In this document: one piece after another, positions 1 through 10,171 of the stretch
How positions within the stretch are numbered: the first letter of the stretch is position 1
Layout of the letters: each line of letters begins with the position of its first letter
Translations under genes and position numbers: made by a program
The notes under the pieces: model-generated
Database searches by the model: none
Told to the model about the DNA's origin: nothing
Seen by the model: the letters and a program-made list of their open reading frames with translations, nothing else
DNA from: Myxococcales bacterium
Lineage (GTDB): Bacteria; Myxococcota; Polyangia; Fen-1088
Reading direction: 5' to 3'
Assembly (NCBI GenBank): GCA_003155465.1
Contig: PMCR01000226.1
Location: 1,048 to 26,025 of the forward strand
Length of the DNA stretch: 24,978 nt

Positions 1-1092
1 CCCTGCGTGATCAACTACACCTTCCCCGAATCGCCCGAGGCCTACATCCATCGCACCGGTCGAACCGGTCGCGCCGGCCGATCGGGGCACGCGATATCGC
101 TCATCGGCCCCACCGAGGTCGGATCGTTCTACTACCTCAAGCTGCTCTACAAGATCCGGCCCGAGGAACGCGCTCTGCCATCAGAGGCTGAACTGCGTTC
201 CAAGCACGAGGGAGAGAGCGTGTTGCGGCTGCGCAGCCTGCTTCCCGGCGATGTGGGACCCGAATGGCATTCGCTGGCCCGGCGGATCATGGGCGCGAGC
301 GACGGTGAGCGCCTGGTCGGATGCATGCTGCGCACGGCGCTTGCCGGGAAAGCGGCAACTGTCGCAGTGGCTGCGCCGCCTCGTCTGGAGAGTGGCGGGC
401 CTGCCGAGCCTGCGCCAGTCGAGAAGACCAGCGAAGAGCCGGACCGGCCTGCCCCCGAACACACAGAGGAACGCCACAGTCGTGGCGGATACCGGGATCG
501 CGAACGGTCCAGGCCGGATCGCGGCCGACCGCCGCGTGATCGCGAGCGCGGCCCATCTGATCGTCCGCGCGCCGGTGGCGAGCATCGTGAGCGAGTCGAA
601 CGAAGCCCGCGACCTGAAAGAGTGACCCGCCCCGCGCAGGCGACGGCTGCCTCCGCAGCCCCGCCGAGCGATGGCCGCGAATTTTGGGAGGTATGGAGCG
701 AGGAGGTCGGCCGCACGCCCACGGTCAGCGCCGTCCCGCCGCCGGAGATCACCGAGGTGACCAGCTTGCCCGCGCCGGCTTCGGACAGTGCGCCGCCGCC
801 TGCAGCGAGCTACCCAGCGTCTGCCTCCGGCTACCAGGCTCCAGCCCCTGGTCAGGTCAGATTGTATCTCAACCTGGGCCGCAAAGACGGCGTCTCGACC
901 GACGAGATCGCGGCATTGCTGGCCAGCACGGGCGTGACGGTGCCAGCGACAGCCATCGACACCATGAACACGCATACCTATATCAACGTCGATGCCGCCG
1001 ACGGTGAAAAGCTGTGCGCCGGGTTGGTGGGCAAGGAACGGAACGGGCGGGCTGTGATGTGCGAGCCCGCACGGCCGCCGCGGCGGAGGTAG
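1..1092 (+). CDS. DEAD-box ATP-dependent RNA helicase, 3' part (partial at left edge)
   Basis: The reading frame is open from base 1, so the gene begins outside the window. The first residues hold the end of the RecA2 helicase domain, with motif VI readable as [13 protein letters not shown] around residues 15-30. Motif VI contacts ATP and couples hydrolysis to RNA unwinding. After the core comes a long Arg/Asp/Glu/Pro-rich disordered linker (about residues 120-215) with many RDRE/RPDRG-like pieces, then an Ala/Pro-rich stretch. The last 80 residues (starting [19 protein letters not shown]) look like the DbpA/CsdA-type RNA-binding domain, which in that family targets structured RNA such as 23S rRNA. 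The product is probably a DeaD/CsdA/DbpA-like helicase acting in ribosome assembly or RNA decay; which one cannot be decided without the N-terminus. It converges on the minus-strand gene ending at 1208. Confidence 0.92.
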   Translation, partial: PCVINYTFPESPEAYIHRTGRTGRAGRSGHAISLIGPTEVGSFYYLKLLYKIRPEERALPSEAELRSKHEGESVLRLRSLLPGDVGPEWHSLARRIMGASDGERLVGCMLRTALAGKAATVAVAAPPRLESGGPAEPAPVEKTSEEPDRPAPEHTEERHSRGGYRDRERSRPDRGRPPRDRERGPSDRPRAGGEHRERVERSPRPERVTRPAQATAASAAPPSDGREFWEVWSEEVGRTPTVSAVPPPEITEVTSLPAPASDSAPPPAASYPASASGYQAPAPGQVRLYLNLGRKDGVSTDEIAALLASTGVTVPATAIDTMNTHTYINVDAADGEKLCAGLVGKERNGRAVMCEPARPPRRR

Positions 1093-1137
1093 TGGGGGGA
1101 AGGCGACGCCGGCGCGGCGAGGTTGAAACAAGCTGAG

Positions 1138-1167
1138 AACACAGAGGGCAGAGGAGAGGACACGGAG
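1138..1167. repeat. Purine-rich ACACAGAG/GACACGGAG dispersed repeat, copy 1
   Basis: A roughly 30-base purine-rich stretch in the spacer between two convergent genes. Its second half, GAGGAGAGGACACGGAG (1151-1167), recurs exactly at 5731-5747 in another convergent spacer, and the upstream ACACAGAGGGCAG is similar to ACAAGGGGA there. A looser relative is at 11485-11573. It has no coding potential of its own. I infer a dispersed intergenic repeat family; its function is unknown. Confidence 0.5.
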
Positions 1168-1187
1168 GCGGAGTGGTCAGGACGACG

Positions 1188-1208
1188 GCCAGGTGGCCCG
1201 CGCCTGGC
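1188..1208 (-). terminator. Possible hairpin at the 3' end of the surface lipoprotein gene
   Basis: GCCAGG (1188-1193) and CCTGGC (1203-1208) form a 6-bp stem around a 9-base loop, touching the stop codon of the minus-strand gene. There is no U-run, so intrinsic termination is only a suggestion. Confidence 0.25.
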
Positions 1209-3052
1209 TACCGGATTTCGCCGCCGGCGGTCGCTATCTCCGGACCTGCTGGCTGGCTGCTGTTCTTGGCAATGGTGCCACCGTACACCGCATACAATGA
1301 ATAGGATGGGGACGTGCCAGTGGAGCCATTGCCGTCAGAAGACACCGTCGATCCGTAACACGCGGTCAGCGCGTAGTGAATGTTTGAGAAATAGGTGCCG
1401 CTCACTTTCAGCATCCCCCCGTAGTCCATGTAGACCCCGAAACTTTGGGTGGAAACGAATGTTCCGGTAACGTAGTCACCGGACATTTCTACGAATGAAT
1501 CCCATGATGCTTTCACGGCTGCGGTGCCTGCGGAGTCGCTCTTGACCATGATCTTTAGGAAATCGATCTCAGCAGTCGCACTATTCCCGTAGGCCAGAAT
1601 TCCATCGCAATCCTGGCCGCTGAAATCCAGGAACACGGCTTGGTCAGTATGCAGTCCGGCGCTCTCCGCTCGGTTCCCAAGGACAAGAATCCTGCCTCCG
1701 CCGTCGAAGCCCTGGAACGTGAGCGGGTGGTTGAGTGTGTAGGTTCCGTCGGCAAACTGGAAGGTGACGCTTGCCCCGTACGGGACGTGCTTGCCAACGG
1801 CGTCTATGGCGGTCTGGATCTGATCGGCACTCATTGTGTGGCTCAGGTTGACTGTTCTGGTGGTCTCCGGTCCAAGGTAGACGCCGTTGCTGGTCAGGCC
1901 TCCGACGGAGACGCTCTTGGTTGTCGAGCAGTTGTTGCCGGCACAGGAGAAGAGCGAGTCGCCTTGATCGCCTTTGTCGCCCTTTTCGCCCTGCAGGAAG
2001 AAGACCTGGGCGTTGGCGGTGCCGGCCGCGGCAGTGAGCGAGAGAACGAACAGTCCACCTGCTGTCAATGTGGATGGCCATCGCAATCTTAGGGTCGTCA
2101 TGGTCTTCTCCTCGATCGTCATGTCGTGATTCCCTTGTCCAGACTGGCCGTTCAGGGTGGCCAGGGTCACAGCGTCCAAGGCCGTTCCTGTCACCACCAG
2201 CACCGGATTGGTGCCGGAGAATCGGTGCGATGCCGGCACTCGGTCAGCCTCGCGCGCGTTCCATGCGGCAAGATCTTCGGCCCGCGGCGCCACCGCGGAG
2301 GCCGTGCCAGTGCCTTCAATGGAGGTGATCTGCGGACCTGCGCCAATGGGTGCGTCCGACGAGGGGTTGGACGCCCCGTCTGGAATCGAGACCACGGGTA
2401 CGTCAAACGGGGCGTCCTGGGCTGCTGCAGTGTCGTTCAGAGCGAGAGCGTCCGGCAAAGCTGCGGCGTCCTGTTGAACCAGCGCATCGGTCGGGATCAC
2501 GATGGGGGCGTCCGACGGGACGATGATGGGCGCATCCGACTGGGTGCCGGTGTCTAGCAGGGATTTCGCATCCGCCTGGACGGTTGCGTCCGAAACGGCG
2601 CCGGCAAGGTCGGGCTGGGAGGCATCGCCAGGGCCGTCCGCCTGGACGACCGCATCGGGGTCTGGCGTGCCGGAGTCAGGCGGCGCAACTCGATCAGGAG
2701 CGTTGGCGTCGGATGCCGGCTTCTCGATGGAGCCGTCGCTGCCGCGGTCCGCATCCGACCCAGCGCTGCCATCAGCGCGGGCGAAGCCATCGGACGATGA
2801 GTCCGTGAGGCTGCCATCCCCAAGAACTCTTCCGGCGTCGGCACCCGGCCGGACGCACTTGGTTTCATCGGGACTGCTGCAGCAGAAACCGTCTTGCTCG
2901 ACGGTCACACCCCTGCACCAGTACCCGGACGGACAGCCATTGTCGTCTTTGCATTCCAGCTTTTCAGGATGGACAGTGCGGTTGTACGTGCATGCGGCGA
3001 TATTTGTGAGCAGGAGCGCGGATCCGGCCAGAAGAGTGTTCCGACGCTGCAT
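1208..3052 (-). CDS. Large surface lipoprotein: Cys-rich head, Asp/Ser linker, TIG-like and collagen-like segments, beta-helix-like tail
   Basis: This 614-residue protein is probably anchored in the outer envelope. The N-terminus is a short signal peptide with a lipobox-like IAAC, so Cys21 would be lipidated. A small Cys-rich piece follows (CKDDNGCPSGYWC, then CCSSPDETKC, to about residue 67). Next is a long Asp/Ser/Ala/Pro-rich linker (about 70-235). A TIG/IPT-like segment (about 240-350, starting ITSIEGTG) leads into a short collagen-like GEKGDKGDQGD. The last 230 residues have repeating Gly-rich beta-strand patterns like right-handed beta-helix or phage-tail-spike proteins. No catalytic residues are recognised. 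The ATG lies 3 bases after the stop of the 295-residue upstream gene, with a GGGGAG ribosome site inside that gene, so the two are surely co-transcribed. Role unknown; adhesion or surface structure is an inference. Confidence 0.85.
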   Translation of the reverse strand: MQRRNTLLAGSALLLTNIAACTYNRTVHPEKLECKDDNGCPSGYWCRGVTVEQDGFCCSSPDETKCVRPGADAGRVLGDGSLTDSSSDGFARADGSAGSDADRGSDGSIEKPASDANAPDRVAPPDSGTPDPDAVVQADGPGDASQPDLAGAVSDATVQADAKSLLDTGTQSDAPIIVPSDAPIVIPTDALVQQDAAALPDALALNDTAAAQDAPFDVPVVSIPDGASNPSSDAPIGAGPQITSIEGTGTASAVAPRAEDLAAWNAREADRVPASHRFSGTNPVLVVTGTALDAVTLATLNGQSGQGNHDMTIEEKTMTTLRLRWPSTLTAGGLFVLSLTAAAGTANAQVFFLQGEKGDKGDQGDSLFSCAGNNCSTTKSVSVGGLTSNGVYLGPETTRTVNLSHTMSADQIQTAIDAVGKHVPYGASVTFQFADGTYTLNHPLTFQGFDGGGRILVLGNRAESAGLHTDQAVFLDFSGQDCDGILAYGNSATAEIDFLKIMVKSDSAGTAAVKASWDSFVEMSGDYVTGTFVSTQSFGVYMDYGGMLKVSGTYFSNIHYALTACYGSTVSSDGNGSTGTSPSYSLYAVYGGTIAKNSSQPAGPEIATAGGEIR

Positions 3053-3055
3053 GGG

Positions 3056-3943
3056 CTAGAAACTCCCCTGCACTACCGCGCCGGTCCCGCCTGGGAACAG
3101 CATGGGCACCAGGCTGACAGAGTCGGAAGCAGGCTTGTTAGCTGCCCGGTACCCGAGGTAGTACAGCACCCCGCCGCACGCGAGCGCAGCCGCGCTCACG
3201 CCATAGCCCACCCACTGCAGATCCGCAAACAACCTGCCCCGATCGTCTTTGGTTCTGCTGTACCTGTTCCGCGTGTCGTCAGCCGTGACCTCGTTGGCGA
3301 TTCTGTGGGTCTCGATGCTGAAGATCACCCCGGCGATCAGGGCCGCGGCTCCGATGGAGCCAGTCACGATTCCCGCGGTCCGCAGCCCCGCGCCCCTGCC
3401 GTCTGCGGATGGCCGGCCAGACGCGGTCTCGACAACGCCTGCGGCAGGAGCCGCAGCTGAAGGCGCTGGCGTGATGGGCGTGGGAGCCGCGGCCTGGGCT
3501 TCGATGGCAGGAGCTGCGGGCGGCACAGGCGCGGCTGGCAATGCCCTGCCCTCCTGTTCGGCTTTCATCGCCTGGCACTCGGCGATGTGCCCATTCACCT
3601 CGGCCTTCTCCTCAGCCGACAGCACCTTGGCATTGCGCAAGAACTCGCGAAAATGCAGGATGGCCTCGTCAGGCTTGCCATTCTGCTCGTAACACCGGCC
3701 CTGGTTGTAGATGTAGTTCGCGTTCGCGGTTTCGGCGAAAAGCTGGGCCAACAGATCCACGCCCGCCTGAAAGCGCCCCGCCAAGCACTCGCTGCGCGCC
3801 TGGGCCTCGCGCGGATCCACCTGCTGCGCGCGTGCCGGCGCGATCACCAGCAGGAAGGCGCATGCCAGTCCTGTCGCCGCTAGCCCGTGCCGGCAACGCC
3901 GCAGCCAAGCTGCCGTCATCATCCCGGCGCGGCGAGTACGCAT
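3056..3943 (-). CDS. Secreted TPR-like protein with two C-terminal hydrophobic segments
   Basis: This 295-residue protein begins with a clear signal peptide ending near APARAQQ (about residue 40). Residues 42-115 read as a short tetratricopeptide-like helical repeat (NYIYNQGRCYEQNGKPDEAI, then FREFLRNAKVLSAEEKAEV), usually a protein-protein binding module. An Ala/Pro-rich linker follows (about 130-180). Two hydrophobic Gly/Ala-rich helices come next, around residues 185-208 and 240-265, separated by a charged loop (DDTRNRYSRTKDDRGR). It is the first gene of a two-gene unit with the surface lipoprotein 3 bases downstream, suggesting they work at the same envelope site. It diverges from the Ser/Thr kinase gene at 4052, so a regulatory link is possible. 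Internal methionines at residues 8 and 9 are alternative starts. The exact function is unknown. Confidence 0.85.
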   Translation of the reverse strand: MRTRRAGMMTAAWLRRCRHGLAATGLACAFLLVIAPARAQQVDPREAQARSECLAGRFQAGVDLLAQLFAETANANYIYNQGRCYEQNGKPDEAILHFREFLRNAKVLSAEEKAEVNGHIAECQAMKAEQEGRALPAAPVPPAAPAIEAQAAAPTPITPAPSAAAPAAGVVETASGRPSADGRGAGLRTAGIVTGSIGAAALIAGVIFSIETHRIANEVTADDTRNRYSRTKDDRGRLFADLQWVGYGVSAAALACGGVLYYLGYRAANKPASDSVSLVPMLFPGGTGAVVQGSF

Positions 3944-3956
3944 GGTCTAGACCGAT

Positions 3957-3985
3957 AGTTGAACGCCGAGGCCGCCGTCTGTCAA
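3957..3985 (-). promoter_or_regulatory. Candidate sigma70-type promoter for the TPR/lipoprotein unit
   Basis: Read on the minus strand, an exact TTGACA lies at 3985-3980. About 17 bases on is a weak TCAACT (3962-3957), close to the ATG at 3943. The -35 match is perfect and the -10 is poor. Its -35 box sits 12 bases from the -35 box of the divergent kinase promoter. If it is used, the leader is very short, which may favour the internal starts. Confidence 0.3.
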
Positions 3986-3997
3986 CCACGGATAACC

Positions 3998-4026
3998 TTG
4001 ACGCCTGCTCAGGAACACCGTCAAAT
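3998..4026 (+). promoter_or_regulatory. Candidate sigma70-type promoter for the Ser/Thr kinase gene
   Basis: TTGACG (3998-4003), a 17-base spacer, and TCAAAT (4021-4026, 4 of 6 matches) lie 25 bases before the GTG start at 4052. It is back to back with the minus-strand candidate. Confidence 0.35.
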
Positions 4027-4051
4027 CTAGGCTCGCGAGAGAGTTACGACC

Positions 4052-5572
<1,521 letters not shown>

Positions 5573-5649
5573 CAGCCATCCGGCGGCAGCGGGCGAGTTC
5601 ATTCAGCCGAACAGCAACCCGCGGCCGAGAACACAAGGGCGAGCGTAGC

Positions 5650-5714
5650 CCAGCTTTGCTGGACGAAGCGAGGGGGGACCCGGGGGATAGCGAGCGAGAG
5701 CGAGCCAGTCCCCC
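5650..5714. terminator. Hairpin-rich spacer between convergent kinases (possible bidirectional terminator)
   Basis: CCAGC-TTT-GCTGG (5650-5662) is a perfect 5-bp hairpin. GGGGGAC (5673-5679) pairs with GTCCCCC (5708-5714) across 28 bases rich in GCGAGC/GAGCGA words. The spacer 5573-5753 has no credible ORF. No U-run follows, so termination is inferred from position between convergent genes. Confidence 0.35.
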
Positions 5715-5730
5715 ATAAGGCACAAGGGGA

Positions 5731-5747
5731 GAGGAGAGGACACGGAG
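5731..5747. repeat. Purine-rich dispersed repeat, copy 2
   Basis: GAGGAGAGGACACGGAG is an exact 17-base match to 1151-1167. It lies 6 bases before the 3' end of the minus-strand kinase gene. Confidence 0.5.
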
Positions 5748-5753
5748 TCGCCC

Positions 5754-7310
<1,557 letters not shown>

Positions 7311-7332
7311 TGCACTTTACCACGGACCCCGG

Positions 7333-7338
7333 TACAAT
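7333..7338 (+). promoter_or_regulatory. Possible -10 element of the ETF-like gene
   Basis: TACAAT (5 of 6 matches to TATAAT) lies 15 bases before the ATG at 7354. No good -35 box is found at 16-18 bases; TTGTCA at 7304-7309 is too far. It lies between divergent genes. Confidence 0.25.
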
Positions 7339-7353
7339 GGTCTTCCAGCTCGT

Positions 7354-7950
7354 ATGGCCAGCATTGTTGTCTACACAGAGATTCAAGACGCGTCGATAGC
7401 GGCCTCGTCCCGCTTCGTGCTGGCGGAGGCGCGCCGAATTGCCGACGATCTTGGCGCGACGGTGTACGCGCTGCTGGCCCTTGGCCCCACCACGCCCGAG
7501 GGACTGGCTGCTTTGGCTGGCGAAGTGGGAACAGCTGGCGCGGATCGCATTCTGTGCTGCGCAGATGAGGCGCTCGCGGGTCCGTCGTTGGACACGACCC
7601 ACGGCCCCCTGTTGGCTTCCGTGGCCGAGCGCCTGACGCCGACCCTGGTGTTGTTCCCAGAGGGAGAAATCGGACCCAAGTTGGGTCGTCCCCTGGCCGA
7701 GCGCATGGGCGCGGTTTTCTTGCCTTGCTCATCCCTTGATATTCTTGCCGCAAGTGACCTGGAGCCAGCGCAGGTCGTCGTACGCTGTTTGCAGCACGAC
7801 CAGGGCGACGAGCGCATCGTGCGCCTGCGCGAGATCGAATTGCCCGTGGTTGTTATCCTGAAGGCCGGCTCTGCGCCGCCCGCACTTGGTGAGCCTGCCT
7901 CGGAGATGGAGATGCTGAGCTACCCGGGGCCGTCCATCAGGAACTCGTAG
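7354..7950 (+). CDS. Stand-alone ETF-like (electron transfer flavoprotein alpha N-domain-type) nucleotide-binding protein
   Basis: This 198-residue protein resembles the N-terminal domain of electron transfer flavoprotein alpha subunit. It starts MASIVVYTEIQD, then has a helix with ARRIADDLGATVYALLAL, the pattern GADRILCCAD, a long strand-helix TPTLVLFPEGEIGPKLGRPLAERMGA, and a final RLREIELPVVVILKAGS. In ETF-alpha a FAD-binding C-terminal domain follows; here the protein ends soon after, so it probably cannot bind FAD in the usual way. No partner ETF subunit or ETF dehydrogenase is nearby. The frame is open upstream to 7258, but that part overlaps the kinase gene on the other strand and adds nothing family-like, so I chose ATG 7354. 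Role unknown: a nucleotide-binding or electron-bifurcation accessory is possible. Confidence 0.8.
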   Translation: MASIVVYTEIQDASIAASSRFVLAEARRIADDLGATVYALLALGPTTPEGLAALAGEVGTAGADRILCCADEALAGPSLDTTHGPLLASVAERLTPTLVLFPEGEIGPKLGRPLAERMGAVFLPCSSLDILAASDLEPAQVVVRCLQHDQGDERIVRLREIELPVVVILKAGSAPPALGEPASEMEMLSYPGPSIRNS

Positions 7951-7982
7951 CTGGTTGAGCGACTGGGTGGACGGCGACGGGC

Positions 7983-8050
7983 CCGGCTCCGGTGGACGGT
8001 GGCCGGAGCCGGATCCGCCGGCCGGTCCCGGATGCGGAACCGGATCCGGC
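7983..8050. terminator. Two overlapping hairpins between convergent genes (bidirectional terminator candidate)
   Basis: CCGGCTCCGG (7983-7992) and CCGGAGCCGG (8003-8012) form a perfect 10-bp stem with a 10-base loop. GCCGGATCCG (8008-8017) and CGGATCCGGC (8041-8050) form a second perfect 10-bp stem. The two share bases 8008-8012, so they cannot form together. The second ends at the stop codon of the minus-strand gene. No U-run is present. Confidence 0.5.
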
Positions 8051-9417
8051 TATGCCGCTACCTCGGGGATAAGCCGCTCCAGCGTCTCCTTCTGATTGAG
8101 CGCCGGATCGTCGAGCACGCGTTCGAGCAGCCGGCCAAGAACCCACCCCACCTGCGGCCCGGGACCCACGCCCAGCACGCGCATGACGTCTGCGCCGTTC
8201 ACCGCCAGATCTTTGACCCGCAAGGCGGCGTCTTCGGCCGCCACGCGCGCGATGCGGGCGCACAACTCGCGCGTTTCGCCCTCGGGATCTTCGCCCCGCC
8301 CGCGGCTGGCGATGTCGGCCTCACGCAGAGAGAAGAGCAAAGGAATGTGCTCGGTCTGCACGCGGTTGACGAAACGGCGAACCGTACCGTCGGTCCAGTC
8401 GGGTGTGTAGAAGAACATGTGATGTGCCACCAGCGCGACCAACAACTCGGTTTCCGCGCGCGACAGGCGCAATCGGCCGGCGATGGTTTTCGCCATCTCT
8501 GCACTCACGCCTTCGTGCTTGAAGAAACCGAACTCGCCTGGCGCGTTCGGCTGCGGTGTCTGCGTGCGCGGCTTGCCCACATCGTGCAGCAGCGCCGCCA
8601 GACGCAGGATGGGCAGGGCGGGCACGGCATCTAGGGTGGCGAGGCTGTGCTGATAGACGTCGTGCTTGTGAAAGCGGTTCTGCTGGCACCCCAGTGTGGC
8701 CAGCAACTCGGGCAAGACCACAGCGAGCAGATCGGTCTGCCGCATGAGTTCGATGCCCCGCGAGGGGTGAGGCGCAAGCAACAGCTTGAGAAGCTCGTCG
8801 CGCACGCGTTCAGCCGAGACCTTGCGGAAGGAGTCCAGGGTGGCGGGAATGGCGGCCAGGGTCGACGCGTCCACGTCGAACTCCAGTTGTGTCGCCTGGC
8901 GCAGGGCGCGCATGGGGCGCAGACCATCCTCGGAGAAACGTTGGATGGGATCGCCGACGGTGCGCACCAGCCGGCGTGCAATGTCCTCCTGTCCCTGGTG
9001 AAGATCGATGATCGTGGACGCCCGAGGATCGTAGGCGATGGCGTTCATGGTGAAGTCTCGGCGTGAAAGATCCTCGGCCAGGGTCGCGCCAAAGGTCACT
9101 ACCGAAGGGTGTCGGCCGTCCAGATAAGCGCCCTCACCCCGGAAGGTCGTGACCTCCACCTGCCGGAACCGTTGGGAGTCGCCGACCAGCACCGTCACCG
9201 TGCCGTGCTGCAGCCCGGTGGGAACGCTGAAACGTGCGCCGAATACACGCAAGATCTGCTCGGGGCGCGCGCTGGTCGCCACATCGAAATCACCCGAGCT
9301 GCGGCCGAGCAACAGATCGCGCACCGAGCCGCCCACCAGATACGCCTCGAACCCAGCCTCGCCAAGGTGGCGAAACACGGAGAGAACGTCTTCGGGGATC
9401 TGCTTCGGATCGATCAT
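8050..9417 (-). CDS. tRNA nucleotidyltransferase / poly(A) polymerase family protein with HD domain
   Basis: This 455-residue enzyme adds nucleotides to RNA 3' ends without a template: CCA on tRNA, or poly(A). The class II nucleotidyltransferase head shows VGGSVRDLLLG (28-38) and the catalytic pair in GDFDVAT (Asp43, Asp45), then RRDFTMNAIAYDP and the base-selecting region RFSEDGLRPMRALRQA. A C-terminal HD phosphohydrolase-like domain has LAALLHDVGKP near residue 276 and HHMFFY further on, as in bacterial HD-containing CCA enzymes. Sequence alone does not decide CCA-adding versus poly(A) polymerase. The frame is open further upstream, but that part overlaps rnc. ATG 9417 starts one base after the rnc stop (TAG-C-ATG), implying translational coupling. 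Pairing with RNase III places both in RNA maturation. Confidence 0.92.
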   Translation of the reverse strand: MIDPKQIPEDVLSVFRHLGEAGFEAYLVGGSVRDLLLGRSSGDFDVATSARPEQILRVFGARFSVPTGLQHGTVTVLVGDSQRFRQVEVTTFRGEGAYLDGRHPSVVTFGATLAEDLSRRDFTMNAIAYDPRASTIIDLHQGQEDIARRLVRTVGDPIQRFSEDGLRPMRALRQATQLEFDVDASTLAAIPATLDSFRKVSAERVRDELLKLLLAPHPSRGIELMRQTDLLAVVLPELLATLGCQQNRFHKHDVYQHSLATLDAVPALPILRLAALLHDVGKPRTQTPQPNAPGEFGFFKHEGVSAEMAKTIAGRLRLSRAETELLVALVAHHMFFYTPDWTDGTVRRFVNRVQTEHIPLLFSLREADIASRGRGEDPEGETRELCARIARVAAEDAALRVKDLAVNGADVMRVLGVGPGPQVGWVLGRLLERVLDDPALNQKETLERLIPEVAA

Positions 9418-9418
9418 G

Positions 9419-10138
9419 CTAAAGATCCCCGCGTTCAGCCTGCAGAGCCGCCAAAGCCATTTCGGCCGCATTCTGCTGGGCTTCCTTCTTCGACTTTCCC
9501 TGGGCGCGGCCGTACTCCTTGTCGCCCAGCGAGATGGCCACATCAAATGTCTTGTCGTGGTCGGGCCCATATGCGCCGATGACCGTGTACGTGGGTGCAA
9601 GCTGCATGCAGGCCTGCGACATTTCCTGCAGGCGCGATTTGAAGTCGCGGGCGGTGCTGCCCGGCGTGTCGGCCAGCGCGGGCTGGAACAGTCGCTCCAC
9701 CACCTGGAAGGCTGCGGCGAAGCCCCCATCGAGATAGACCGCGCCCAAGAGCGCCTCCAGCGCGTTGGACAGCAGCGACCGTTTCTGCCGCCCGCCCGCT
9801 TGCTCCTCACCACGACCGAGGAAGATCCACTGGCCCAGCAAGAGGTCCTCCGAGACGCGCGCCAAGCCGGCCTCGTTGACCAAGGCAGACCGTGCCTTCG
9901 ACAGCTCGCCCTCGGGATGGTTGGGATAGCGCCGCATCAGAATATCGCTAATAGCCAAGGCGAGCACGGAATCACCCAGGAACTCCAGACGTTCGTTGTC
10001 CGAACGATCGGTCTCGTGAGTCTCGTTCATCCACGATGTGTGAGTCAGCGCGGTCTCGCACATCGTGGATGAACGAAAGCAGTAGCCGAGCTTCTCCTCG
10101 AGCGCGGCATAGGGCGAGGATCTGTCGGTAGACGTCAT
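9419..10138 (-). CDS. rnc: Ribonuclease III
   Basis: RNase III cleaves double-stranded RNA, including rRNA precursors and structured mRNAs, as a dimer with Mg2+. The signature NERLEFLGD is at residues 48-56 (Glu49, Glu52, Asp56). The second metal-binding stretch reads SNALEALLGAVYLDGG: Glu128 is kept, but the position equal to E. coli Asp114 is Asn125. The double-stranded RNA-binding domain fills about 162-233 and ends with GKSKKEAQQNAAEMAL. ATG 10138 gives 239 residues with a normal short lead into LEEKLGY. A TTG at 10156 adds six residues and has a better purine-rich ribosome site (GGGGGG, about 10162-10167 on the opposite strand), so it remains possible. An 18-bp inverted repeat lies within codons 21-39. 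The next gene starts one base after the stop. Confidence 0.95.
   Translation of the reverse strand: MTSTDRSSPYAALEEKLGYCFRSSTMCETALTHTSWMNETHETDRSDNERLEFLGDSVLALAISDILMRRYPNHPEGELSKARSALVNEAGLARVSEDLLLGQWIFLGRGEEQAGGRQKRSLLSNALEALLGAVYLDGGFAAAFQVVERLFQPALADTPGSTARDFKSRLQEMSQACMQLAPTYTVIGAYGPDHDKTFDVAISLGDKEYGRAQGKSKKEAQQNAAEMALAALQAERGDL
10023..10076 (-). promoter_or_regulatory. Long perfect inverted repeat inside the rnc coding start (putative RNase III autoregulatory hairpin)
   Basis: TCGTTCATCCACGATGTG (10023-10040) is the exact reverse complement of 10059-10076. In rnc mRNA the 18-bp stem is followed, after one A/C mismatch, by three more pairs (10042-10044 with 10055-10057), leaving a 10-base loop. 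This is about the length RNase III cuts. Both arms code for normal RNase III residues (around FRSSTMC and THTSWMNE), so it does not look like an assembly fold-back. E. coli RNase III cuts a hairpin near its own start to lower its mRNA; the same role here is inferred. The stem also lies 96-149 bases upstream of the divergent gene at 10172. Confidence 0.65.
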
Positions 10139-10171
10139 TCGTTGAGAGTGGGACAATCATAGCCCCCCGAG

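Noticed and set aside
1970..2110. A signal-peptide-like stretch (LTAGGLFVLSLTAAAGTANAQ) in the middle of the surface lipoprotein, suggesting two separate genes
   Set aside because: It reads better as the end of a TIG/IPT-like domain leading into the collagen-like stretch, and the frame is continuous on both sides.
9418..9813. N-terminal extension of the nucleotidyltransferase into the rnc region
   Set aside because: It overlaps well-conserved RNase III sequence, while the family N-terminus begins at ATG 9417.
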